Assembly (NCBI GenBank): GCA_963575745.1
Contig: CAUYUJ010008136.1
Location: forward strand, 343,501-407,500
Direction of reading: 5' to 3'
Source: Prorocentrum cordatum
Taxonomy: Eukaryota > Sar > Dinophyceae > Prorocentrales > Prorocentraceae
DNA: 64,000 nucleotides
Below are positions 53,676-64,000 of this stretch, piece by piece; the stretch's first letter is position 1; each line of letters starts with the position of its first letter. The notes under the pieces were generated by a model. It saw nothing but the letters and a program-made list of their open reading frames with translations. It did no database searches and was not told the DNA's origin. A program made the position numbers and the translations under genes.

Positions 53676-54060
53676 AGGTGTTCAACATGAAATGTACCCG
53701 ACGGGTTTGCAAACCTCGCGGCGCCGTTGCGGCTGCCATCCCGCTGCCCGATCGTGACGAGCCCATGCCGGCGCCCGATGTGCATGCTGATGATGGCGAT
53801 GATGGCGCCCATCGTGCTGACTGACAGCAGATTGAGTAGAAGTCTTAGTCTTGACGAGCAGGAAGCCTTGGCTAGGTTCGCCGCCGCCACTTCCGTTTTG
53901 TTGGGTTGCTCTGATGGGCTGATGGGCCGTCTGCGCCACCCTCTGCAGCTTCCCCGTCGCCCGCTACTACTGGCATCGACAGTGTGCGATTTTTCCCGGA
54001 AGGGGCGTGGGCCCAGGGTTTTCTTTTATTCGGTGATTCCCCCCGGTGCCAACTCCTGTA
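53676..54060. other. Spacer, no gene recognised
   Basis: Short frames on both strands with hydrophobic patches near 53780-53830; no family is recognised. Confidence 0.4.
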
Positions 54061-54400
54061 GGGCCGGTGGATTTCCGTTGGATAAAAAACAAAGTGAAAT
54101 CCAATTCGGGGTGAAAAAATGCGTTTCGCGCGTGCCCGCTCGAGGAAAGTCGCCCCCTGCCTCGGATCCTCGATCAATAACGGGGTCCGCGGACACCCGT
54201 TTTCTTTAATAGAAAACGAGGTGAAGTCGAATTCGGCGTGGAAGGTGCGTTTCGTGCGCGCCCGCTCGAGCAAAGTCGTCCCCCCATCTCGGATCCTCGA
54301 TAAATAACGGGGTCCGCGGACCACCGTTTTCTTCGATAAGAAACGAAGTAAACTCCAACGCGGCGCGGGAAGCGTGAAAATATTAAGTTTTTGCGTGCCC
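54061..54400. repeat. Tandem repeat, period about 126 bp, nearly three copies
   Basis: GCGTTTCGNGCGNGCCCGCTCGAG is seen at 54121 and 54247. CTCGGATCCTCGAT(C/A)AATAACGG, GGTCCGCGGAC and GTTTTCTT recur at the same spacing, and a first incomplete unit starts near 54065. The GGATCC, CTCGAG and CCGCGG palindromes sit at fixed places in the unit. Confidence 0.88.
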
Positions 54401-54519
54401 TCTCGAGGATGGTACGCCCCCCGCGCAAACAAAAATCGAGGATGTCTCGAGCGAAACGCTTGTTTTGTAAAAGTTGAGGGACCTGGGCTCCCCTAGTACC
54501 CTGGGAGGCCCTGGGAGCG

Positions 54520-55180
54520 CAGACGCGGCGTAATCTACGAGGGATCGTGGCGCTTGGAGCGCGGACCACGCGTGATTTGCAAGGGATCGTGGCCTTCGGA
54601 GCGCGGGCGCAGCGTCATTTACGAGGGGTCGGGGCCTTGGGAGCTCGGACGCAATGTAATTTACAAGGGATCGTAGCCTTTGGAGCGCGGGCGCAGTGTA
54701 AAATACAAGAGATCGGGGGCCTGGGGGCCCAGACGCAGCGTAATTTACGAGGGATCGTGGCCCTGGGGGCGCGGACGCATTGTATTTTAAAGGAGGGAGC
54801 GCGACCCCCATGCAATTTACGATGGATCGTGGCCCTGGGAGCTCGGACGCAGAATACTTTAGGAGGGATCGTGGCCTTGGGAGCGCGACCCCAGTGTAAT
54901 TTTCGAGGGATCGCAGCAGTGGGAGCGCGGACCCTGCGTAATTTCAAAGGATCGTGGCCCTGTGAGCGCGGACGCATCGTAAATTACTTAGGATCGTGGC
55001 CCTTGGAGTGCGGGCGCAGCGTCATTTACGAGGGGTCGGGGCCCTGGGAGCGCGACCCCAGTGTAATCTACGAGGGATCAGGGCCCTTGGAGCGCGGGCG
55101 CAGTGTGAATTGTTAAGGTTCGTGGCCCTAGGAATGCGGACGCAGCGTAATTTATGATGGGTCGTGACAGTTGGAGCGGG
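54520..55180. repeat. 42-bp satellite, about 16 copies
   Basis: Consensus GGGATCGTGGCCCTGGGAGC followed by GCGGACGCAGNGTAATTTACGA, repeated head to tail with 5-20 percent differences by eye. Two units of the same satellite occur at 26034-26105. Short frames across it are repeat artefacts. Confidence 0.92.
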
Positions 55181-55194
55181 GGCGCAGCGTGATT

Positions 55195-55616
55195 TTGGAC
55201 CTCGTCTCGGTTGGTACTGCTTCGGTTCGTCCTGTCTCAGTTCGTCGTGTTTCGGTGTGCCGCGTTTCGGTCCGTCCTTGCTCGGTGCGTTCCGTCTTTC
55301 TTTGGATTCGCCCCCTCTTGGTTCGTCCCGTTTCATAGCTGAATCGGAACTTGAGTTCGGCAGCGCGGCACAACGCGGCGCAGGACAGCGCGCATTGTTG
55401 GCACGTTTATTTCGTGGGGTGGTTCGTGGGATGTTTCGTGGGGTGTTTCGTGGGGTGTTTCGTTTGGTGATTCGTGGGGTGTTTCGTGGCTGTTCGTTGG
55501 GTGTTTCGTCAAGTGTTTCCTAGCGTGCTTCGTTGAGTGTTTCTTGGGGTGTGTCGCGGGGTGCTTCGTAGGGCGTTTCGTGGGCTGTTTCGCGTTTCGT
55601 TTCGTCCAGCATTTCG
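55195..55616. repeat. Degenerate short repeats TTCGTC and GTTTCGTGGGGT
   Basis: 55195-55340 carries TTCGGT/TTCGTCC units and 55410-55610 carries (G)GTTTCGTGGG units of about 10-12 bp. Confidence 0.85.
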
Positions 55617-55772
55617 CAGCACGGCACAGCGCAGCGCAGCTTCTGGCACGGTGCCATCACCATCGATCTATTCATCACTGCTACTGCCCATCGCCCAATC
55701 CAGGTGTCTCGAAACGTTTCCATGCTTCACATGTCTATATATCTTTCCGGGTTCGTGGGTCCAGCATGTTTA
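55617..55772 (+). repeat. Dispersed repeat of about 155 bp, copy 1
   Basis: It shares with 60594-60750 the ordered landmarks AGCACGGC, CTT(C/T)TGGCACGG, ATCGAT, TCAGGTGTCT/TCCAGGTGTCT, GAAACGTT, CTTTCCGGGTTCGTGGGTC and ATCATGTTT/AGCATGTTT. No protein and no terminal repeats are apparent; a SINE-like or small foldback origin is possible. Confidence 0.8.
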
Positions 55773-56260
55773 GCACGCCCCTGCTCCTCCTCCTCCGCGT
55801 CCTCAGTCCTCCTCAGGGTCCTCCTCCTCCTCCTCCTCCTCCTCCTCCTTCTCCCCCTCCTTTGGGACTTGGGCGCTGAGATGCCGCATGCCGCGGCGAT
55901 GCGCTGATGCGCCAGGCCGCCCGCCAGTTTGCAGTCAACCAACCTTTCTATGGAGCCCTTTCCCTTCGTCGCCTTCTTCTTCTTCTCTGCCCTTCTTCCT
56001 TCCCCTCCCCTATGTTCAGGGCAGACAGTGGCCACCCACATGCCTTCAGAGTCGAATTGAATCGAGGAGGAGGGTGAGGAGGAGGAGGAGGAGGGGGAGG
56101 AGGAGGAGGAGGAGGAGGAGGACGAGGAGGAGGAGGAGGAGGAGGAGGAGGAGGATGAGGATGAGGATGGTGATAATGCTGATGCTGCTGCTAATTATGA
56201 TGATTATGAGGAGGGGGAGGAGCAGGAGGAGGAGGAGGGGGAGGAGGAGGACCGTAGTAT
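55773..56260. repeat. CCT tract, short spacer, then GGA/GAT tract
   Basis: 55783-55862 is CCT-rich, 55970-56010 is CTT-rich and 56067-56255 is GGA-rich with a short GAT/GCT insert. The GGA-to-GAT-to-GGA order copies the layout of the large tract at 7.6-9.0 kb on a small scale. Confidence 0.88.
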
Positions 56261-57280
56261 AACCAGGATGCGTCAACGAGGGTGCGATGAACCCACCCGT
56301 CTAACGTCCCCTTCCCATACGTCCTTGGAAGTATTCCTTTCCACTGCGGGAAGGGTGGGCGTACCTCTCGAGCGGGGCTCCGTTTTGTAAGGGGTCCACC
56401 TCCCATCCTTCGAGCTAAAATGCAAAGAGGTAAGGAAGTGTCCAGCGACATCCCCGTGGTGCAAAGGATGTGTCCTCTATCCGTGCGAAGTGTTGCACGA
56501 TTTCAAATTTCGCAGCGTCTGCTTTGAACGAGAAACCGCCTTCTATGCGTGTCGCTGCTGCGCAGTTTGAGACGTCGGGTCATAGAGTTTGAGGACGGCT
56601 CAAGCGAGCACCGTATTTCTCCCTCTTCGCTCTCTCGCTGTCTCCTTGCAGCCCCCTAGAGCCCCTCGAGGAGGCGGGGGGGTAGCGCCCGGACTTGGGC
56701 GAAGTCCGGCCTTGCGCAGTCCGACCGCGGCGTGGCCGCGGCGTGCGCCTGGTGCATGGGAGGAAACAGGCGGCGGCGAGCGACGATCACTAGCCAGTTG
56801 TAGGTTTATCAGCACCGAACACCAGGTTAGTACACCAACAGATCAGATGGTCCAGGTTCATGAGCCGAACATACGGTCAGTACAACCTGGCTAATCGCAT
56901 CTCGAAGCAAGGCACTGCTTTCCTCTCAGATCCAGGTCTCTGACGATGTGCTTTTTCCCGGAAAGGGCATATGCCCTGGGTTCTCTTTTAGTTTTGCAAA
57001 ACAACGGCCGGGTCTTTACTTGCGACGGGCCGGCGAATTTTTTGCTATAAATAACGAGGTCGCGTAGGGCCGGCGAATTATAATGTGACGTATCCTGAGC
57101 GAAACATTGGTTTTTGAAATTCCGATTGATAAAACAAAGGGTGCGGGACACATTTGGGCCAGGGGCACGAATCCGTGTGTTTTTACGTGTGTTTCCATAG
57201 ATTGGCCCACTCCAGGGGCACGAATCCATGTGTGTTTTACGTATGTTCCTACAGATTGGCCCTCTCCAGGAGGCCCCACG
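56261..57280. other. No gene recognised
   Basis: Unique-looking sequence. CCGAACA(C/T)-type short repeats near 56815-56890 (GTTAGTACA/GTCAGTACAAC) and ACGAATCC(G/A)TGTGTNTTTACG repeats at 57165-57245, which lead into the following satellite. Confidence 0.45.
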
Positions 57281-57284
57281 AGGG

Positions 57285-57660
57285 CCCAGGTCACCCAGGG
57301 GAGTATCGAACATGGTTGTCCCGAGCTGGAACCACATGTTTTTACGTGTCACCCAGTGGGGTATCTAACAAGATTGTCCCGAATTGGAGCCACGTGTCTT
57401 TACGTGTCCAGGCCACCCATGGGGGGTATCTAGCATGATTGCCCCGAGCAAGGACCACGTGTTTTAAAGTGTCCATGCCACTCATGGGGTGTATCTAACA
57501 TGGTTGTCCCGAGCTGGCGCCATGTGTTTTTACGTGCCCAGGCCACCCAGGGGGGTATCTAACATGGTTGTCCCGAGCAAGGACCACGGGTTTCTACGTG
57601 TCCAGGCCACCCAGGGGTGTATCTATCATGGTTGCCCAGAGCTGGCACCACGTGTTTTTC
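57285..57660. repeat. 64-bp satellite, left part, about six copies
   Basis: Unit GGCCACCCAGGGGGGTATCT followed by AACATGGTTGTCCCGAGC and a ACCACGTGTTTTTACGTGTCCA block, with starts at about 57411, 57476, 57541 and 57605. The same satellite resumes at 59.2 kb. Confidence 0.92.
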
Positions 57661-57779
57661 CCGACCATTCTGTGGTGTTGGGTCCTCGTTTTGAAAAGAC
57701 AGCGCCCCGCGTTCCTTCCTTCCCGCTGCCCCCTCCCTCCTCCTCCCTCCTCCCATCTCCTGCCTCTGCTCTCCGCATG

Positions 57780-59035
57780 CCCATCCCATTCTGGCACACC
57801 CATCACACGGTTCGTGGCCCCATAGGGAGCTCCACCGAAGGCCCCAGCGGGAGCGTCCGCATGGCATTGCCGCGCCATTTTGTTACACCCCTCACACGGT
57901 TCGTGGCCCCATAGGGAACTCCACTGAAGGCCTCAGCGGGAGCGTCCGCATGGCACCGCCGCCCCATGTTGGCACACCCCTCACACGGTCCGTGGCCCCA
58001 TAGGGAGCTCCACCGAAGGCCCCAGTGGAAGCGTCCGCATGGCACCCCCGCTCCATTTTGTCACACCCCTCACACGGTTCGTGGCCCCATAGGGAGTTTC
58101 ACCGAAGGCCGCAGCGGGAGCGTCCGCATGGCACGGCCGCGCCATTTTGGCACACCCCTCACACGGTTCGTGGCCCCATAGGGAGCTCCGCCGAAGGCCC
58201 CAGCGGGAGCTTCCGCGTGGCACCGCCGCCTCATTTTGACACACCTCTCACACGGTTCGTGGCACCCATAGGGAGCTCCACCGAAGGCCCCAGTGGGGGC
58301 GTCCGCATGGCACAGCCGCGCCATTTTGTTACACCCCTCACACGGTTCGTGGCCCCAATAAGGAGCTCCACCGAAGGCCCCAGCGGGAGCGTCCGCATGG
58401 CATTGCCGCGCTATTTTGGCACACCCCTCACACGGTTCGTGGCCCCATAGGGAACTCCACCGAAGGCCCCAGCGGGAGCGTCCGCATGGCACGACCGCGC
58501 CATTTTGGCACACCCCTCACACGGTTCGTGGCCGCATAGGGAGCTCCACCGAAGGCCCCAGCGGGAGCGTCCGCATGGCATTGCCGCCCCATTTTGGCAC
58601 ACCCATCACACGTCTCGTGGCCCCATGGGGAGCTCCACCGAAGGCCCCAGCGGGAGCTTCCGCGTGGCACCGCCGCCTCATTTTGACACACCTCTCACAC
58701 GGTTCGTGGCACCCATAGGGAGCTCCACCGAAGGCCCCAGTGGGGGCGTCCGCATGGCACAGCCGCGCCATTTTGTTACACCCCTCACACGGTTCGTGGC
58801 CCCATAGGGAGCTCCGCCGAAGACCTCAGCGGGAGCGTCCGCATGGCACCGCCGCCCCATTTCGGCACACCCCTCACAAGTTTCGTGGCCACCATAGGAA
58901 GCTCCACCGAAGGCCCCAGCGGGAGCGTTCGGATGGCACCGCCGCCTCATTTCGGCGCACTCCTCACACGGTTCGTGGCCCCAGAGGGAGCTCCACCGAA
59001 AGCCTCAGCGGGAGCGTCCGCACGGCACGGGCCGC
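57780..59035. repeat. 89-bp satellite, about 14 copies, inside the 64-bp satellite
   Basis: CACACGGTTCGTGGCCCCAT begins units at about 57804, 57893 and every 89 bp to about 58960. Each continues with AGGGAGCTCCACCGAAGGCC, CAGCGGGAGCGTCCGCATGG and CGCC(A/C)CATTTTG. Copies are highly alike and some share diagnostic variants, which indicates recent homogenisation by groups. It is open in several frames because 89-bp units shift frame every copy, so no protein is inferred. Confidence 0.95.
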
Positions 59036-59194
59036 GCACGGGGCTCGGGCGACACCAAGAAGACTCCCTGCTCGCCCGCGTCAGTTTTTCTCTCCCTCAT
59101 GCACGCCGTAGTCCTTTTTGTTGCCCCCCCTCCTTCGTCTCCTCTCCCTCGCGGTACTCGCAGCAGCATGTGGTTGGGTTCTTCGTCAGGCTAA

Positions 59195-59575
59195 TCATGT
59201 GTCCAGGCCACCCAGGGGGTATCTAACATGGTTGTCCCGAGCAAGGACCAAATATTTTAACGTGTCCATGCCACCCAGGGGTGCATCTAAAATGGTTGCC
59301 CAGAGCTGGATCCACGTGTTCTTACGTGTCCAGTAACATGATTGTCCCGATCTGAAAAGACATTGCGAGGGATGTCTCGAGCGGGAGCGCGAATTCAGCG
59401 TATCCAGGCCACGTAGGGGGTATCTAACATGGTTGTCCCGAGCTGGAACCACCTGTTTTTACATGTCCAGGCCACCCACGGGGATATCTAACATGGTTGT
59501 CCCGAGCTGGAACCGCGTGTTTTTCCGTGTCCGGGCCACCCAGGGGGGTATCTAACATGGTTGTTACGTATGTTC
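59195..59575. repeat. 64-bp satellite, right part, about five copies
   Basis: GTGTCCAGGCCACCCAGGGG and TATCTAACATGGTTGTCCCG recur at the spacing of the left part (57.3-57.7 kb), with one deleted copy near 59320-59350. Confidence 0.92.
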
Positions 59576-59639
59576 TGTACTCGGAAATGTGTTCGGAGAG
59601 CACTTTTCGCTTCCCCTCGCCCCCCAGGACGCCCGAGGA

Positions 59640-60150
59640 GACTCGAGAAGCGTGAACACACATATAGGTTCTTAACGCCCAAGGGCGGGATAAGTGTGAA
59701 AACACATGTGTTCCTGACGCCCCAGGGCGACAAGCGTGAAAACACATGGGTGGTTCCTAGCGCCCCAGGGCGGAGAAGCGTGAACACATATGGGTTTCTG
59801 ACGCCCCAGGGCGGGACAAGCGTGATTGGTTCGTAACGCTTCAGGGCGGGAGAAGCGTGACAACACATGGGTTCTGAACGCCCCAGGGCTGGACAAACGT
59901 GAAAACACACGGTTCCTAACGCCCTGGGGCGGGACAAACGTGACAACACATGAAGCGTGAAAACACATGGGTTTCTAACGCCCCAGGGCGGGACAAACGT
60001 GGACATCTGGGTTTCTACCGCCCCAGGGCGGGAGAATCGTGACAACACATGGGTTCCGAACGCCCCAGGGCGGGACAAGCGTGAAAACACATGGGTTCCT
60101 AACGCCCCAGGGCGGGAGAAACGCAAACACACATGGTTCCTAACGCCCCA
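59640..60150. repeat. Tandem repeat, period about 42-45 bp, about 11 copies
   Basis: GCGTGAAAACACATGGGTTC followed by CTAACGCCCCAGGGCGGGA(C/G)AA recurs. Unit length varies by a few bases. Confidence 0.92.
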
Positions 60151-60164
60151 GGAGGCCCCAGGAG

Positions 60165-60232
60165 GCCCCAGCACAGCCCTCGGCACGGTACATCAAGATC
60201 GATACACTCAGCATTGCAACCTGGCACGTTCC
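60165..60232 (+). repeat. Dispersed repeat, partial copy 2
   Basis: CAGCACAGCCCTCGGCACGG and CATCAAGATCGATACACTCA match the part at about 60604-60655 almost exactly. Only the left third of the 155-bp repeat is present before the GGCACGT array begins. Confidence 0.8.
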
Positions 60233-60440
60233 CTAGCACGTTCCGTGGCGCGTCCCGTGGCGCGTCCCCTTGGCACGTCGCGCGGCGCGTCCCCTGGCAC
60301 GTCCCGTGGCACGTCAATTGGCACGTTCCGTAGCGCGTCCCCTTGGCATGTTCCGCGGTGCGTCCCCATGGCACGTCCCCTAGCACGTGGCCTGGCGCGT
60401 CCTTTGGGACGATCCGCGGCGCGTCCTCCTAGCATGTCCC
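60225..60440. repeat. Short repeat GGCACGTCCCGTGGCGCGTCCCCT
   Basis: Units of 10-14 bp with the core GGC(A/G)CGT(C/T)CC, about eighteen of them. Confidence 0.88.
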
Positions 60441-60593
60441 CCTGTCAAAAAGCTCGGGGGCAGCTACTATGTGCTCAGGCAGCTCGAGCTTAAGATCCCG
60501 ATCATTTCGGTCAGGGCTCGGATGCAACGGAGGGAGGACTCGATCCACAACGATATAGAGCACAATCGCAGCATGGCACATCGCAGTTCAGCA

Positions 60594-60750
60594 CGGCGCA
60601 GCACAGCACAGCCTTTGGCACGGCACATCAAGATCGATACACTCAGCATTGCAATTGCCCGCCGCCCTGTCAGGTGTCTTTGAAACGTTGCCGTGCCTCA
60701 CATTCCTATCTTCCTTTCCGGGTTCGTGGGTCGATCATGTTTGAATCGAG
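60594..60750 (+). repeat. Dispersed repeat of about 155 bp, copy 3
   Basis: Full-length partner of 55617-55772; its left third also matches 60165-60232. See those entries for the landmarks. Confidence 0.8.
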
Positions 60751-62784
<2,034 letters not shown>

Positions 62785-64000
62785 GGTGTTCTCCTCCTTT
62801 TCCTTCGGGCTTCGAGCTGCGGGCAGCTCTGTCGCAGGTGACTGATGCCCTCGCAGCCCTCCGCCTTGGTCAAAAGCCAGGGGCAGGTGAAGACAAACAA
62901 ATATGCGCAGCGAACAAAAGTGGGGAACGACCGAGTGGCGAGATGGAGGTCCTGAGGCGGAGAAGAAAGTGGAGGCCTGGCGGCTGCGGCTGCACTCACG
63001 CGGACGCAGGGGCAAAACAGTGTTGCCTCCTCCTCCCCCTACTCTTTCTTCTTCTCTGTCTCCTGACTCCCCCCAGTGTGGTCGTAATTGATTGCCCAAG
63101 TTCCGTTCCGTTCCCGCGTCTCCTCCTTCTCCTTCTCCTCCTCTTCCTCCTCCTCCTCCTCCTCATCCTCGTCCTCCTCGTCCTCCTCCTCCTTCTCTCC
63201 TCCTCTTTCCATTTGGGCGGAAATACGGGCGTCTGCTATTAGCTCGCCGGTCGGACTTGCCGTCCGATGTCGGGATAGCTAACCCTCTTGAAGGTCAACG
63301 GACTTTATCTTCTCCACTGTTGCTTTTTCTCCGTCTTCTATCTTGGGATCGTTTTTCTTCCCTTGCCCGCCCCTCCCTTGTTGGCCAGTGTCGCTCTTCG
63401 GCAGGCTGCAAGGCGTACGCACCTGAAGCGTCAGTGGCCGCGGCGTCGGCCGCGGAAAGCAAGCGCCGGTCCAGTCAGGTGGCTCAAAGATGATGCCCAC
63501 CTCCCAACCCAGACAGGCTCGCGCTACAAAGGACAGAGTCCCTCCAGGGGACGAGTCGGCCAGCGTCGCTCCTCCTCGTGCTTCCAGGCCAAAGGCTCGA
63601 GTCCACGACGACCCTTGGCGTCGCGTTGATGCCGCCCCGAGTTGCCAGACCGCATATGCACAGATAGGCACAATATGTGCTTCAACGTTTGTTTCATGAC
63701 CCTCTCTATAGTAACATACCCGCGTTGGAATGCAACTCCTCCTCCGTCTTCGGAGCCCTCCAGAGCTCCATCCCGAAGGCCCTCCGGAGCTGGCCCGATC
63801 GGCCTCGGGGCCCCAGGGGGACCGCTCGCCTAGGCTCTCTCACTCTCGGCTCCTCGGACGGCCCGCCACGGCCGCTGGCCACTCTGCGGGGCCGGGGCCG
63901 CGGCCCCGCGAGCCGCCTTGGCTCGGCGGCGAAATCCGAACCCTACCCTCGCCGACCAAGGATTCTGGCAACTCGATGGACGGGCAGGGCTTGGAAATCG
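62785..64000. other. GC-rich end of window, no gene recognised
   Basis: A CCT-rich tract lies at about 63118-63210. The last 200 bp are very GC-rich with CGGCC/GGCCG inverted phrases. No domain is seen on either strand. Confidence 0.45.

Noticed and set aside
57780-59035. Regular 89-bp units considered as a CRISPR array
   Set aside because: There are no variable spacers between constant repeats; the whole unit is repeated, and no cas genes are near. It is a satellite.

Overview
The window looks like nuclear DNA of a dinoflagellate. The strongest sign is four tandem remnants of the 3' end of the dinoflagellate spliced leader (TTGGCTCAAG and shorter forms) at 35917-35954, just upstream of a long reading frame. 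That arrangement is known from genes made by reverse transcription of trans-spliced mRNA. The GC-rich unique sequence, the very large triplet microsatellites, the many minisatellites and the types of retroelement agree with this. I cannot name the species; a GC-rich genome such as Prorocentrum would fit. I saw no rRNA, tRNA, CRISPR array, telomere array or bacterial-type operon.

Layout. 1-11 kb is unrecognised GC-rich sequence and satellite DNA (an 11-bp satellite at 5959-6690, a 1.3-kb compound triplet tract at 7605-8972), with the C-terminal tail of a LINE protein at 2.0-2.5 kb. 11.4-14.0 kb carries a frameshifted minus-strand coding remnant that I cannot name. 14-26 kb is mostly GC-rich spacer plus triplet and dinucleotide tracts and several satellites. 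26.2-27.3 kb holds a decayed minus-strand LINE 3' end (zinc motif and RNase H). 29.1-35.1 kb is a decayed copia-like retroelement. Read across frames it gives Gag, zinc knuckle, RING finger, retropepsin, dUTPase and a short domain that resembles a C5-methyltransferase core. Integrase and reverse transcriptase are absent.

36.0-40.1 kb holds an intronless-looking gene with a secretory leader, directly behind the spliced-leader relics, then a diverged second unit and long Asp-Ala-Ser / Thr-Pro-Ala coding repeats. 40.1-49.3 kb is a nearly full-length LINE. A ubiquitin-like domain lies in frame with ORF1 and is separated from it by one TAG. ORF1, a proline-rich segment, an EEP endonuclease and an intact reverse transcriptase ORF (YADD) follow. 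The same Thr-Pro-Ala repeat type resumes beyond the LINE at 49.8-51.5 kb, which suggests the LINE sits inside a repeat-rich secreted-protein locus.

52-64 kb is dominated by satellites with periods of about 126, 42, 64, 89 and 44 bp, a dispersed repeat of about 155 bp and one very pure CCG/TCG tract. Apart from the LINE reverse transcriptase ORF and possibly the 36-kb gene, nothing here looks like an intact gene; the window is mostly accumulated retroelement remains and tandem repeats. Many long open frames are artefacts of triplet repeats and are left out.
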